Shown: positions 54,583 to 63,638, counted from the first letter of the stretch. The stretch: 64,000 nt of DNA from CAIKBL01 sp050247235 (GCA_050247235.1 JBFWUN010000011.1:1-64000); one strand, 5' to 3'. Notes: generated by a model not told the origin, from the sequence alone. Made by a program: numbers and translations.

Positions 54583-56822
54583 TGCGAGAGGTGGGTGACG
54601 GCTTCACCCATCGCCGCCTGTCGCGCCGCCTGAAGACCGGCGCGTTCGAGATACTCCAGCGCCTTCTCGACATCGCCGCTGCGGCCGAAGTGGTGCGCGA
54701 GGCTCGCGTAGTGATCCTCCAGTTCGCGCACGTAGAGCGCTTCGATCACCTCGGCGATGCGCTGGTGGAGTTCACGTCGCCGCTCCACCAGCAGCGACTG
54801 GTACGCGACCTCCTGCGTCAGCGCGTGCTTGAAGAGGTACTGCACTTCCGGGAACGCCGGCTGCTCGTACAGGAACTCCTTGCGCTGCAGTTCGGCGAGC
54901 AGCGCATGCAGCCGGTCCTCCTGCCCCCCCACCACGCGATGCGCCAGCCCGAGCGTGAACTCGCGTCCGATCACGGCCAGGGTCTGCAACAGCGCCTTCT
55001 CGTCGACGGACAGCCGGTCGATGCGGGCCGCGAGCACACCCTGCACGGTGGTCGGCAGCTGGCCCTGCACGTCCGCGCCGGCGCGGTACGCAACCCGACC
55101 GTCCGCGTCGCAAACCAGTACGCCGCGCTCAAAGAACTCCTGCACCAGTTCCTCGATGAAGAACGGGGTCCCCTCCGCGCGGTCGAGGATGCGGCCGCGG
55201 ATCGTGGCGAGGGCCGCGGCATCCGCACCCTCTCCCAGCAGCATCGACACGAACGCTTCCGCGTCCGCTCGTCCGAACGGCTGCAGGCGCAACTGCGTGC
55301 AGTAGGACTTGCCGCCCCAGTCGTGGCGGTACTCCGGACGATAGTTCGTCAGCAGCAGGATGCGTGCACTGCCGAGGCTCTCCACCAGCAGGTCCAGGAA
55401 GCCCTGGGTCTCGCTGTCCACCCAGTGGAGATCCTCGTAGACCAGCACCAGCGGCTGCTCCAGGCTCGCGCGCAGCACCACCTTGCGCAGCGCTTCGAAC
55501 GTGCGCCGCCGGCGTGTCGGCGGATCCATGCGCGCGAGTGGCGAATCCGGCTCGTCGATGTTGAGCAGCGCGAAGTAGTACGGCAGAACGTCCGCGAGGC
55601 CGCGGTCGAGCGCGAGGATGCGGCCGATCACCTTCTCGCGGCGCGCGCGCTCGTCGTCCTGCAGCTGGATGCCGAAGAAGCCCTTCAGCAGCTCCGCGAT
55701 CGGCAGGTACGGCGACGCCTTGCCGTGCGACGCGGAGTACGCCTCGTAGACGGCGAACCCGTCGGTGTAGGTCTTGAACTCGAGCAGCAGCCGCGACTTG
55801 CCAAGCCCCGCCTCGCCCATCACGCACACCACCTGCCCGTGGCCGCCGCGCGCGCGTTCCAGCGCTGCGCGCAGTTGCGTCAGCTCGTGCTGGCGGCCGA
55901 CGAACGGGGACAGGCCGCGCCGCGCCGCCACCTGCAGGCGCGTGCGCAGCTGGCTGACCCCCGTCACTTCGAAAATCTCCAGGGCTCCGGTGACGCCCCT
56001 GATCTCCGCCTGCCCCAGCGGCTTCAGCGCGAAGTAGCCCTCGACAAGCCGCTGCGTGTGTTCGGTGACCAGCACGGCGCCGGGCGGTGCCATCTGTTCC
56101 ATGCGCGCCGCGAGGTTGATGGAGTGGCCGACGGGGACATAGTCCGTGTGCAGATCGTCGCGGCGGATGGAACGCACCACGACTTCACCGGTGTTGAGGC
56201 CGACCCGCATCGCGAGCGAGGCGCCGTGCGACAGCCGCACCGCATCGGCATGGCGCCGCAGGTCTTCCTGCATCCTCAGCGCCGCGTACACCGCGCGGTG
56301 CGCGTGGTCCTCGTGCGCGAGCGGAGCGCCGAACAGCGCGAGGATGCCATCGCCCAGCGCCTGTGCGACATAGCCTTCGAAGCGATGCACCGCGTCCATC
56401 ATGATTTTCAGCGCCGGATCGATCACCGCGCGCGCCGCCTCGGGGTCGAGTCCCTCCAGCAGCGCCGTCGAACCTTTCAAATCCGCAAACAGGACCGTGA
56501 TGGTCTTGCGCTCGCCGTCGCTGCCACGGGCCTCCAGCGCCTGCTGCTGCGCGCGTATCCGCGCCGCGAGATGATCCGGGGTGTAAGTGGACGGCGCCAG
56601 CGGCACGCGGGGCGGCGGCGCGGGCGTGTCGTCGTCACCGTTCCACACCAGTACCTTGCCATCTTCGTCGCGCGCCACGCGCTTGGCATCGATCAGGTCG
56701 GCCTTGAGATCCTCGAGATCGTCGTCGGTGAGCGAATAGCGGCGCTTCAACACACGGTACGCGATGCGACGATCACGCTGGAGTTCGAGGTGCACTTCCG
56801 AAAGCAGGCGATCGAATTCCAT
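54357..56822 (-). CDS. class III nucleotide cyclase fused to STAND-type AAA ATPase (paralogue 3), frameshifted
   Basis: The intact N-terminal part (about 745 meaningful residues of the 821-codon frame) has the shared N-terminal domain (DLKADLIDAKRVARDEDGKV), the cyclase with FADLKGST, GDGILALFG and SINLAARMEQ, Walker A GEAGLGKSR and Walker B LVYEDLHWVDSET. After GEAVTHLSQA the frame turns into arginine- and alanine-rich nonsense until 54357, while the expected TPR sequence appears in another frame from about 54580. The switch lies in the GC tract at 54574-54582: loss of one GC pair explains it. The first gene of the three-gene operon. It starts MEFDRLLSEV at 56822. Confidence 0.88.
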   Translation of the reverse strand: MEFDRLLSEVHLELQRDRRIAYRVLKRRYSLTDDDLEDLKADLIDAKRVARDEDGKVLVWNGDDDTPAPPPRVPLAPSTYTPDHLAARIRAQQQALEARGSDGERKTITVLFADLKGSTALLEGLDPEAARAVIDPALKIMMDAVHRFEGYVAQALGDGILALFGAPLAHEDHAHRAVYAALRMQEDLRRHADAVRLSHGASLAMRVGLNTGEVVVRSIRRDDLHTDYVPVGHSINLAARMEQMAPPGAVLVTEHTQRLVEGYFALKPLGQAEIRGVTGALEIFEVTGVSQLRTRLQVAARRGLSPFVGRQHELTQLRAALERARGGHGQVVCVMGEAGLGKSRLLLEFKTYTDGFAVYEAYSASHGKASPYLPIAELLKGFFGIQLQDDERARREKVIGRILALDRGLADVLPYYFALLNIDEPDSPLARMDPPTRRRRTFEALRKVVLRASLEQPLVLVYEDLHWVDSETQGFLDLLVESLGSARILLLTNYRPEYRHDWGGKSYCTQLRLQPFGRADAEAFVSMLLGEGADAAALATIRGRILDRAEGTPFFIEELVQEFFERGVLVCDADGRVAYRAGADVQGQLPTTVQGVLAARIDRLSVDEKALLQTLAVIGREFTLGLAHRVVGGQEDRLHALLAELQRKEFLYEQPAFPEVQYLFKHALTQEVAYQSLLVERRRELHQRIAEVIEALYVRELEDHYASLAHHFGRSGDVEKALEYLERAGLQAARQAAMGEAVTHLSQARAAARPAGRNGQGRTGPAPRARADPGGAHEPRHGDPRAGGAVAGDAEVMRTRGPRGRIADRADRAPHQRAGAR

Positions 56823-57387
56823 CAGACCACCCCACGCGCGCGGCGGGTGCCCTCGACTGCGCTTCCCACCGACCCTCCCTTGGATGACGTTGCGCGGGTG
56901 GGCGGCATTGTCCGCGATTCAGGCGCAAAAGGAACCACCCCGTGCACTCCTCGACTTTGATCACGAAGCTCGGATTCCCCCTACCCGTGAACGTGCACCG
57001 CGCGCATCGGGGGTCGCCGAAGCCGGACGGAACTCAGGTCGGAGGGAGCGATTCAGGCGTGACGACCAGACCAGGTACGAGCCGATGCGAAGGCAAGCGA
57101 TGCCGGGAACTGCCTGCCACCTCACACCGGCGCGCGCAAGGGGCAGGCCGTGCGGGTCACTTCCTCTACAATCGGACTTCCAGACCACTGAGCCCGACGG
57201 GGAGCCCCCGATGACCTGCCAGGTGATCCTCGAACGGTGCGACGCTGGCGGGCGAGCCGCGAATCCGCTTCTTCAAACTATTTCGGCGTGTCGTCTCGAA
57301 CGCCCAGCGGCGGCGCGGCACGGACGCCACCGGGCGTAACCGCCACTTGGGCTTGCACGGCCTTGCCACAACCACAGGAGTGATCTC
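56823..57387. other. intergenic region upstream of the cyclase operon, no convincing gene
   Basis: A 565-bp stretch between the cyclase operon start and the oxidase gene. It must contain the operon promoter on the minus strand and one for the oxidase on the plus strand. The open frames crossing it have no family resemblance. One small possibility is 57211-57339 on the plus strand, 42 codons starting MTCQVILERC with GGGGAG in front and a TACAAT box at 57168; nothing else supports it. No tRNA or repeat was seen. Confidence 0.6.
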
Positions 57388-57873
57388 ATGTCCACGCAGA
57401 AAGATGAAAGCTGGCGCGGCAAGGTTGGCCGCCTGAATGCACAGGAAATGGCGAGCTTCCTCGCCGAAGGGCAGTTGGGCCGTCTCGGCGTGCTCGACGA
57501 GGATGGCTGGCCGTACGTGATTCCCGTCTGGTTCGAGTACAGCGATGGCGGGTATTACATCATTCCCCGCGCGCGCTCCCGGTGGGCGAAACTCATCCAG
57601 CGCGACAAGCGGGTGTCGTTGTGCATCGACGATCCGGCGATGCGCAAGGTGATGGTCCAGGGAGAGGCGGAAGTGGTCGAAGAACCGAACGTCGGCGGCC
57701 GCTGGGTCGAGATCGCGAACCGCATGGCGGTCCGTTATCTCGGTGAGCACGGCCCGGACTACCTCGTCCCCACGCTGAACGAGCCGCGCTGGCTGCTGTT
57801 CATCCGGCCGGTTTCCACCACCACCTGGCAAGGCGTCGACTGGGCAACGAAGTACAAGCACTCACGGTGGTGA
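57388..57873 (+). CDS. pyridoxamine 5'-phosphate oxidase-fold flavin protein
   Basis: A 161-residue split-barrel protein. LGRLGVLDEDGWPYVIPVWFEYSDGGYYI and ARSRWAKLIQRDKRVSLCIDD match the PPOX/FMN-binding group, and VQGEAEVVEE the dimer strand. The subgroup includes F420- and FMN-using oxidoreductases and heme-related proteins. CAGGAGTG stands before the ATG. No pathway is indicated by the neighbours. Confidence 0.9.
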   Translation: MSTQKDESWRGKVGRLNAQEMASFLAEGQLGRLGVLDEDGWPYVIPVWFEYSDGGYYIIPRARSRWAKLIQRDKRVSLCIDDPAMRKVMVQGEAEVVEEPNVGGRWVEIANRMAVRYLGEHGPDYLVPTLNEPRWLLFIRPVSTTTWQGVDWATKYKHSRW

Positions 57874-58110
57874 GCACGGCACGGCGCCCCGCGCGGGCCA
57901 CACGGTGGTCAGCAGGCACATTCGAAGGCCCGAAGCCGAGTCGGGCACGCAACTGCTCGAAGTGTCGTCCGGCACGCGGGGAAGTCGCCCTGCCCGGGAC
58001 GCATGGCCACGCAGCCGTCATGCCACCTGCCCTGATGTTCGCGCCGCTGCGTGAAGGCGGCTTCGTGACGATCATGACGCGGCGGCAGACCCGCCGATTC
58101 GCACCGGCCT

Positions 58111-58554
58111 TTACGTGGGCGCGCGCAATTCCCCGCCGTCGAACCGCGCCCGGGCGCGCGCCAACGCCACCGTCGGCACCGCGAAAACCGCGGCCGCAAC
58201 GAGCCCCGCGAGCCAGCCAGCGCCGAGCGGATTGACCACGTTCCACACGAACATCCCGATCACCACCTGCGCGCAGTAGACGGCCGCCCACGGCCACATC
58301 CAGGGCTTCATTTTCCAGAAGCCGTAAGCGCCGGCGCCGTAGATCAGCCAGTGCAGCGGCTCGGTGGCCTTGGCCCACTTGCCGTGCAGCGCGAAACCGA
58401 ACCATACCTCGTGGTCACGGGCGATCGGTTTGAAGAACAGGTCGAACGGCATGTAGACAAAGGTCATGTACACGCAGAAATAGAAGACCAGGTTCATCCA
58501 CGCCGGGCGTCGCCGCCAGTCGTTCCTGATCGCATCCATGGCGGTTTGCATCAT
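58111..58554 (-). CDS. hypothetical polytopic membrane protein
   Basis: About 147 residues with three or four hydrophobic helices (LVFYFCVYMTFVYMPFDLFF; PWAAVYCAQVVIGMFVWNVV; LVAAAVFAVPTVALA). I take the ATG at 58554 because GAGCGAGGAT stands at the right distance. An ATG at 58581 adds nine residues. I recognise no family. It is divergent from the Tat-exported protein at 58666. Confidence 0.7.
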   Translation of the reverse strand: MMQTAMDAIRNDWRRRPAWMNLVFYFCVYMTFVYMPFDLFFKPIARDHEVWFGFALHGKWAKATEPLHWLIYGAGAYGFWKMKPWMWPWAAVYCAQVVIGMFVWNVVNPLGAGWLAGLVAAAVFAVPTVALARARARFDGGELRAPT

Positions 58555-58665
58555 GTCCGGATCCTCGCTCTCGCTCCGCATTGTGCGCCGGGACTCGGCA
58601 TCGCACCATCGCCTTCACGGCGCGCGTGATCTAATCTGCCCGCTCGTTTCACGCGGAGGTTTCCC

Positions 58666-59169
58666 ATGACGCTCAATCGTCGCCAGCTGCTGGTGCACGG
58701 TGCGGCCCTGCTGCTCGGCGCCCCGGCGCTCACTCGCGCCGCAGGTGCCGCGGACACGGCGGTCCGCACCGCGCTCGACACTTCACCGCTGATCTACCTG
58801 ACACCTCTGCAGAAGGACGGGCGCGAAAGCAGCTGCCAGGCCGAGGTCTGGTTCGTCCCGCACGAAGGAGACGTCTATGTCTCCACCGCCACGGGTGCGT
58901 GGCGCGCGGTGGCGGTCACGCGCGGCCTCACGCGGGCGCGTATCTGGGTGGGCGATTTCGGCGTGTGGAAGCGCGCGAAGGAGGCCTATCGGGCGGCCCC
59001 GACGACCCTTGTGGAAGGGCGCCTGGAAACCGACGCCGCGCGCCAGGCCCAGGTGCTCGAACGCTTCGGCGGCAAGTACGTCGCCGAGTGGGACAAGTGG
59101 GGCCCGCGGTTCCGCGATGGCCTCGCCGATGGTTCGCGGGTGCTGCTGCGTTACAGCCTGGTGTCCTGA
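58666..59169 (+). CDS. Tat-exported protein of unknown function
   Basis: A 167-residue protein. The N-terminus has twin arginines and a hydrophobic stretch (NRRQLLVHGAALLLGAPALTRAAGA), which fits a Tat or Sec leader. The mature part is a small beta-rich domain (YLTPLQKDGRESSCQAEVWFV; VYVSTATGAWRAVAVTRGLTRARIWVGDFG) resembling the split barrel of PPOX-like proteins, though not enough to name. GGAGG precedes the ATG. It ends 19 bp inside the convergent NAD(P)-binding gene. Periplasmic location is inferred from the leader. Confidence 0.78.
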   Translation: MTLNRRQLLVHGAALLLGAPALTRAAGAADTAVRTALDTSPLIYLTPLQKDGRESSCQAEVWFVPHEGDVYVSTATGAWRAVAVTRGLTRARIWVGDFGVWKRAKEAYRAAPTTLVEGRLETDAARQAQVLERFGGKYVAEWDKWGPRFRDGLADGSRVLLRYSLVS

Positions 59170-60074
59170 ACCGTCGGCGGCGCCAGGCAGCGCGCGAGCA
59201 TCGTGTCGAGCGGCGTGAGCGTGAGATCGAGCGCGGCTGCCGCGGGGCTCGGGTCGATCGCATCGTCGTGATCGAGCACGCGCAGCATGTCCGGCGTCAC
59301 TGGCGGATTCGCGCGCAGCGCTGCGAGCACGTGGGCCGCGCACAGACCGAGCGCGAGCGGCAGCGAATGAATCGTCGGACGCCGCCCCAGCACCGCCGCC
59401 GCGCGCAGCACGAGCGTGCGCCGCGATACCACCTCGGGGCCCGCGAGATCGAACACGCGATGTGCGGGTGTCGGCCCGCCGAGCGCATTCTGCATCGCCT
59501 GGATCACATCGCCGGCATACACGGGTTGCTCGAGGCTGCCGGCGCGGTAGAGGAACACGTGGCGCGCCGCCGCGCGGCGCGCGAGGGCCCGGCTCGCGCG
59601 ATCGCGCTCACCCAGCACCATCGGCACGCGAATGACGGTGGCCGGGACCGACGATGCCTGCAGCAACGTCTCCACGTCGGCACGGGCCCGCAGGCAGCGG
59701 CACGGGCTGGCCGCATCCGCGCCCAGGATGCTGAGGTAGACGACATGCCCGACACCGCACCGTGCCGCCGCGCGCGCGAGCGCGCGTGCGGGGCGCTGGT
59801 GACTGTCGGCGTAGCGGTTGTCGCGGGTTTCCCTGATCGTTCCGATCAGATGAACCGCCGCGTCGCAACCCGTGGCGACCCCCGCGAGAGAGTCGGCATC
59901 GCAGGGGTCGATGACGGTGATGCGCAGACGCGGCCGGTCGCCAACGTGGCGCACGAGCACCTGCCGCGCGCGCGCGCTGCGCACCACCGCTTCGATCCTG
60001 AGCCCGGGCGGCAGTGCGGCGATCAGGCGGCGCCCCAGGTGCCCGTTGGCACCGGTGACGAGCACGCTATGCAT
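59151..60074 (-). CDS. NAD(P)-binding epimerase/SDR-type protein (NmrA/NDUFA9-like)
   Basis: A 307-residue Rossmann protein. GANGHLGRRL is the nucleotide motif at the N-terminus, followed by AAVHLIGTIRE, VGHVVYLSILGADA and VIRVPMVLG. The classical Tyr-Lys active site is not evident, as in the atypical SDRs used as redox sensors or complex I accessory proteins. It is divergent from the phosphatidyltransferase at 60128, with 53 bp between, so they may share control. Confidence 0.85.
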   Translation of the reverse strand: MHSVLVTGANGHLGRRLIAALPPGLRIEAVVRSARARQVLVRHVGDRPRLRITVIDPCDADSLAGVATGCDAAVHLIGTIRETRDNRYADSHQRPARALARAAARCGVGHVVYLSILGADAASPCRCLRARADVETLLQASSVPATVIRVPMVLGERDRASRALARRAAARHVFLYRAGSLEQPVYAGDVIQAMQNALGGPTPAHRVFDLAGPEVVSRRTLVLRAAAVLGRRPTIHSLPLALGLCAAHVLAALRANPPVTPDMLRVLDHDDAIDPSPAAAALDLTLTPLDTMLARCLAPPTVQDTRL

Positions 60075-60127
60075 GACACCCCCGCGCGCAACGTTCCGTC
60101 ACGTCGGCGCGACAGTCGGCACGCGTG

Positions 60128-60649
60128 ATGCGCACCCCCAGCGTGCCCGATTGCCTGAGCCTGTCCCGAGTCGCGCTGGCGCCGCTGACCGCCTGGACGC
60201 TCGTGGAGGGATCGGCGGTGGTGTGCGTGATCCTGTTCGGTGCGGCCGTCGTGTCCGATCTCGTCGACGGCCCGCTCGCGCGCCGCCAGCACGCGACAAC
60301 CCGCTTCGGCACCCTGCTCGACCACGGCGCGGATGCGCTGTACGTCACCACGTTGAGCGCCACCGGCGCGTGGCTGGGCCTGCTGCCACCGGTGCTGCCG
60401 CTGCTGATCACGTGCGCGTTCGCGCAGTACGCGCTCGATTCGCGCGCCTTCACGGGATCCGGTCTCGGCCGCTGGAATGGCATCGGGTATTTCATGCTGG
60501 CAGGTGCACTGATCGTCGTGGTTCGGTTTCCGGGTGCCGCCGCCTTCGCGCCGCTCCTGCGAGGCCTCGGCTGGGTGCTGCTCCTGTCGACGCTCGCGTC
60601 GATGCTCGAACGCGCGGTGCTGGCCCGGCGCGACCCGCGCGTGCCGTGA
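60128..60649 (+). CDS. CDP-alcohol phosphatidyltransferase family protein
   Basis: A 173-residue membrane protein. It keeps the full signature D-x2-D-G-x2-A-R-x8-G-x3-D-x3-D in SDLVDGPLARRQ, followed by GTLLDHGADAL, which holds the metal and CDP sites. Several hydrophobic helices follow. It would attach a phosphoalcohol to a CDP-diacylglycerol or related donor in the inner membrane. The exact alcohol is not known. ATG 60128 is chosen over an upstream GTG at 60125. Confidence 0.92.
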   Translation: MRTPSVPDCLSLSRVALAPLTAWTLVEGSAVVCVILFGAAVVSDLVDGPLARRQHATTRFGTLLDHGADALYVTTLSATGAWLGLLPPVLPLLITCAFAQYALDSRAFTGSGLGRWNGIGYFMLAGALIVVVRFPGAAAFAPLLRGLGWVLLLSTLASMLERAVLARRDPRVP

Positions 60650-60661
60650 CCGTTCGCGCGC

Positions 60662-61675
60662 TCAACCCTGCCCGGCCGCCGGGGCGGCGAACAACTCCCG
60701 GTTCGCGCGCGGCAGGAACAGTACGCCGATCGCCGCGTTGAACAGCACGAAGAACGTGTGCATCACGAAGCTGAACGCCCCCACCTCCGGGTAATCCGGG
60801 AACAGCACCGTCCACAACAGCAGCGCGCCGGCGTGGAACGGCAGCGGCAGGGCCGCGGCGAGGAAGATCACCGGCAGGAACGCGAGCATGGTGCCGAACT
60901 GCACGTCGACGTTGAACAGCCGCAGCGCGAGCGTGTAGACGACCACCGCGCCCAGCAGGTTCGGCGCCTTGAACAGCACGATGAGCGCGTAGTGCGACAG
61001 CCGCGCCAGCCGGAATGCACGGAGCATCTGCGCCTCGCGCAGCCGCGAGCGCGGCAGCAGCACGCCTCGAAAGTATGCGACGTGCAGCGGGAAATAAATC
61101 GCGGCCAAGGCGAACACGCCGACGAGGATCGTCGCGAGCGGCAGTGCGCTCGACGCCGCGCGGACCAGGTCGAAATACAGCGCCGTGCCGAGCGCGGAGA
61201 ACAGCAGCAGCTGGTAGGTCTCCATCATGCCGAGCAGCACCATCGAAGACAGCGCCTGCCACGCCGGCACCGCGTGCCGCCGCCACAGGTAGGCCATGAT
61301 GGCGCCCTTGCCGATCTGTTCGTTCACCAGCGACAGGATGTATGCACTCGCACGGATCGGCAGCATGCGGCGGAATTCGAAATCCGGCGCATTGAACCAG
61401 CGCACCACGCGCCACGTGACATGGGCATCCACCAGGAAGAAGAAGCAGGAATACGGCACCATCAACGCGAGCCACGCCAGCCAGTCGGCCTTGCCGAAGA
61501 ACCGCGCAAGGTATGCGGTCGTACCCAGGCCTTCGCGTGCCGCGGCGCCCCCAATCCGGTCGAAGACCAGGTAGAAGCAGCCGGCGGCGAGCAGCCAGGT
61601 CGCCGCGCGCAGTGTCCTCCCCTGGCCGCGGCGGGGCGGGGGCGATGACCCGGCGGTGGAGACGTCGATCGACAT
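60662..61675 (-). CDS. polytopic membrane protein, lysylphosphatidylglycerol-synthase-TM-like
   Basis: A 337-residue protein with about eight hydrophobic helices. The motif VNEQIGKGAIMAYLWRRHA, the helix pair around MVLLGMMETYQLLLF, and AFLPVIFLAAALPLPFHAGALLL resemble the UPF0104/LPG synthase membrane-domain family, including the conserved charged residues in the third helix. The start is MSIDVST at 61675. It is convergent with the CDP-alcohol phosphatidyltransferase, only 12 bp away. A role in handling lipids or lipid-linked intermediates is suggested by family and neighbour. Confidence 0.75.
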   Translation of the reverse strand: MSIDVSTAGSSPPPRRGQGRTLRAATWLLAAGCFYLVFDRIGGAAAREGLGTTAYLARFFGKADWLAWLALMVPYSCFFFLVDAHVTWRVVRWFNAPDFEFRRMLPIRASAYILSLVNEQIGKGAIMAYLWRRHAVPAWQALSSMVLLGMMETYQLLLFSALGTALYFDLVRAASSALPLATILVGVFALAAIYFPLHVAYFRGVLLPRSRLREAQMLRAFRLARLSHYALIVLFKAPNLLGAVVVYTLALRLFNVDVQFGTMLAFLPVIFLAAALPLPFHAGALLLWTVLFPDYPEVGAFSFVMHTFFVLFNAAIGVLFLPRANRELFAAPAAGQG

Positions 61676-61810
61676 GGAGGTCACGATAGCACGCACGGAC
61701 CGAAGTCGTTCGCGGCACAGGATCCCGCGGCGGAAGCGGACACCTGTGGGCGCGGCGCCCGCACGCCGGCGGCGGCAGCGCCCCGCAGGCGTGTCCGCGG
61801 CGTCAGTGGT

Positions 61811-63037
61811 TCAGGCGAGCATGCGATGCGTCGGCGCGCACAGGTCGGCGATCGCGATCCCGTGGGTGCAGGCATCGCGGCAGGGCTTGCCGGTGCACGC
61901 CAGGCAGGCCGCGGCGTCGGTGGTGATCTGTGCGTATTCCTCGCGCGCGAACGGCAGGTCCTCGTAGTCGGTGGCATACATGCGCGTGCGCAGCACATCA
62001 GATATCTGCACCCCGTAAGGGCAGGCGCCCGCGCAGTCATTGCAGGCGTGTCGACAGTACGTCATGCCGTTCAACGCGGCGTACTGCTGCAGCAGGTCGA
62101 GATCTCCCGCGGCGAGCGCGTGCGCGCCCGAGGCGCCAAGAAACTCGTCGATCTTCTCGCGACTCGTCATGGAGATGATCAGCGCATCCACGTCCGGGTT
62201 GGACAGCACCCAGCGGAACGCCGCCTGGGCGAACGTGCCGCCCGCGGACTCGAAGGGCCGCATGTCGTTCAGGCGCGCACCCATCAGGGTCTTCATCGCG
62301 ACCACGCCCACGTTCTTCGCCTTGGCCTTGGCCAGCACCCGCGGCAGGTCCGGCTGGTTCGCGACGTAGTTGAACGAGCGGGTGAACTGCTCGTAGAACT
62401 TCGGATCCTGGCCGAAGTTGTACGCACACAGGATCACGTCCGCCATGTCGCGATCGAGCGCGTAGTCCAGGCACTCGATCAGCTTCCCGGCATGACCGGA
62501 CATTCCGCTGAAGCGGATCTTGCCCTGTTGCTTCGCGCGCGCGACGAACTCCTGCCATTCCTGGCTCTTCAGCCTTTCCACGTCGTTGACCGCGTGGCAC
62601 AGGTAGATGTCGATGTAATCCGTGCGCAGGCGTTCGAGCGAAGCCTCGAGCTGCACCATCATCTGTTCGCGCGGCCAGTCCGCGGTGCTCTCCACCTTCG
62701 ATACCAGCACCACCCGGTCGCGAACCGGGCCGAGCACCTGGCCCAGCACTTCCTCGGAGTCGCCGCCCGTGTAGCCGTACGCCGAATCGAAGTAATTGAT
62801 CCCACGATCGAGCGCATGGCGCACGAGATCTTCCTCACCCGCACGCAGGCGGCTGGCACCGAAGGAGATATCGGAGATGCGCAGCCCCGTCCTGCCGAGC
62901 GTCCGGTAGCCGCGGACCGCCGGTTCGGCCGCCGGGCCCGCCACCGGCAGCAGGCCCGGCGCGAGCGCCGCGACGGCGCCGGAGGCGGCGCTCCGGCGGA
63001 GAAATCGTCGACGTGCGGGGGATTCCGGATCAGTCAT
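61811..63037 (-). CDS. Tat-exported aldo/keto reductase with C-terminal ferredoxin-like Cys clusters
   Basis: A 408-residue protein. The twin-arginine leader is RRRFLRRSAASGAVAALAPG. The aldo/keto reductase barrel has the catalytic tetrad Asp84, Tyr89 or Tyr87, Lys114 and His148 (NYFDSAYGYTGG; VSKVE; YLCHAV). The C-terminus has two cysteine groups, CRHACNDCAGACPYGV and CLACTGKPCRDACTHG, each able to hold a 4Fe-4S cluster. That combination suggests electron transfer between NAD(P)H-type chemistry and a periplasmic or membrane partner, but periplasmic nucleotide use is unusual. It is divergent from the AhpD-like gene. Confidence 0.92.
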   Translation of the reverse strand: MTDPESPARRRFLRRSAASGAVAALAPGLLPVAGPAAEPAVRGYRTLGRTGLRISDISFGASRLRAGEEDLVRHALDRGINYFDSAYGYTGGDSEEVLGQVLGPVRDRVVLVSKVESTADWPREQMMVQLEASLERLRTDYIDIYLCHAVNDVERLKSQEWQEFVARAKQQGKIRFSGMSGHAGKLIECLDYALDRDMADVILCAYNFGQDPKFYEQFTRSFNYVANQPDLPRVLAKAKAKNVGVVAMKTLMGARLNDMRPFESAGGTFAQAAFRWVLSNPDVDALIISMTSREKIDEFLGASGAHALAAGDLDLLQQYAALNGMTYCRHACNDCAGACPYGVQISDVLRTRMYATDYEDLPFAREEYAQITTDAAACLACTGKPCRDACTHGIAIADLCAPTHRMLA

Positions 63038-63281
63038 CGCGCAGCCCTCCTCGTCGGAACCGGGAACGGATCCCGATGGTCCGGTTTCAGCTTAGACCAG
63101 TTTTGCGACGCTCGGCAGCCTGCTCGGGTTCTCGCCCACCGGTCCCGCCGCGGACGCTCGCGCCGATGCGTTTCCTCCACCGGCCAGTTCGATCGCGCGC
63201 GCCGCGATGTCGGAGAATGCAGCGTCACGTCCGCGCATCCGCGGATTCACACTCACCTGCCCCATGGAGAGGATCTGCCCC

Positions 63282-63638
63282 ATGAACGATCATCCTGCCA
63301 TCGAAGCCGAGGCCAGGCGCCTCATCGGCGCGCTCGGTGCGCGCCTGCCGGACACCCTGGCCGCCTTCGGACAACTCGCGAACGCAACGTTCCGCGAAGG
63401 ACCGCTCGACCTCAGGACGAAAGAGCTGATCGCGCTCGGCATCGCCATCGCGGCCGGCTGCGACGGCTGCATGGCCTGGCACAACGCAGCACTTGCGCGA
63501 CTCGGCGTGACGCTCGACGAGGTGGCCGACGCGGCGGGCGTGGCGGTCGAAATGGGGGGTGGGATTGCGCTCTACCGGGCCGCCAAGGCGGTGGAGGGGT
63601 ACGCCCAGTTCCTGCAGGCGGGCGCACGCCCGGGCTGA
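63282..63638 (+). CDS. carboxymuconolactone decarboxylase family (AhpD-like) protein
   Basis: A 118-residue helical protein. The redox motif CDGCMAWHNAAL gives C-x2-C-x3-H as in AhpD-type alkylhydroperoxidases. ELIALGIAIAAG in front is the family core. The start is ATG 63282 with GAGAGGA upstream. An ATG at 63207 in frame would add 25 residues without support. It can act as a thiol peroxidase partner or as a decarboxylase; the CxxC favours the first. Confidence 0.92.
   Translation: MNDHPAIEAEARRLIGALGARLPDTLAAFGQLANATFREGPLDLRTKELIALGIAIAAGCDGCMAWHNAALARLGVTLDEVADAAGVAVEMGGGIALYRAAKAVEGYAQFLQAGARPG

Noticed and set aside
53276..54673. A separate TPR gene next to cyclase paralogue 3
   Set aside because: Sequence continues the cyclase tail after a two-base slip; its apparent start region does not match anything.
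54375..56960. 861-codon open frame opposite cyclase paralogue 3
   Set aside because: Antisense shadow with no recognisable domain and no proper start context.
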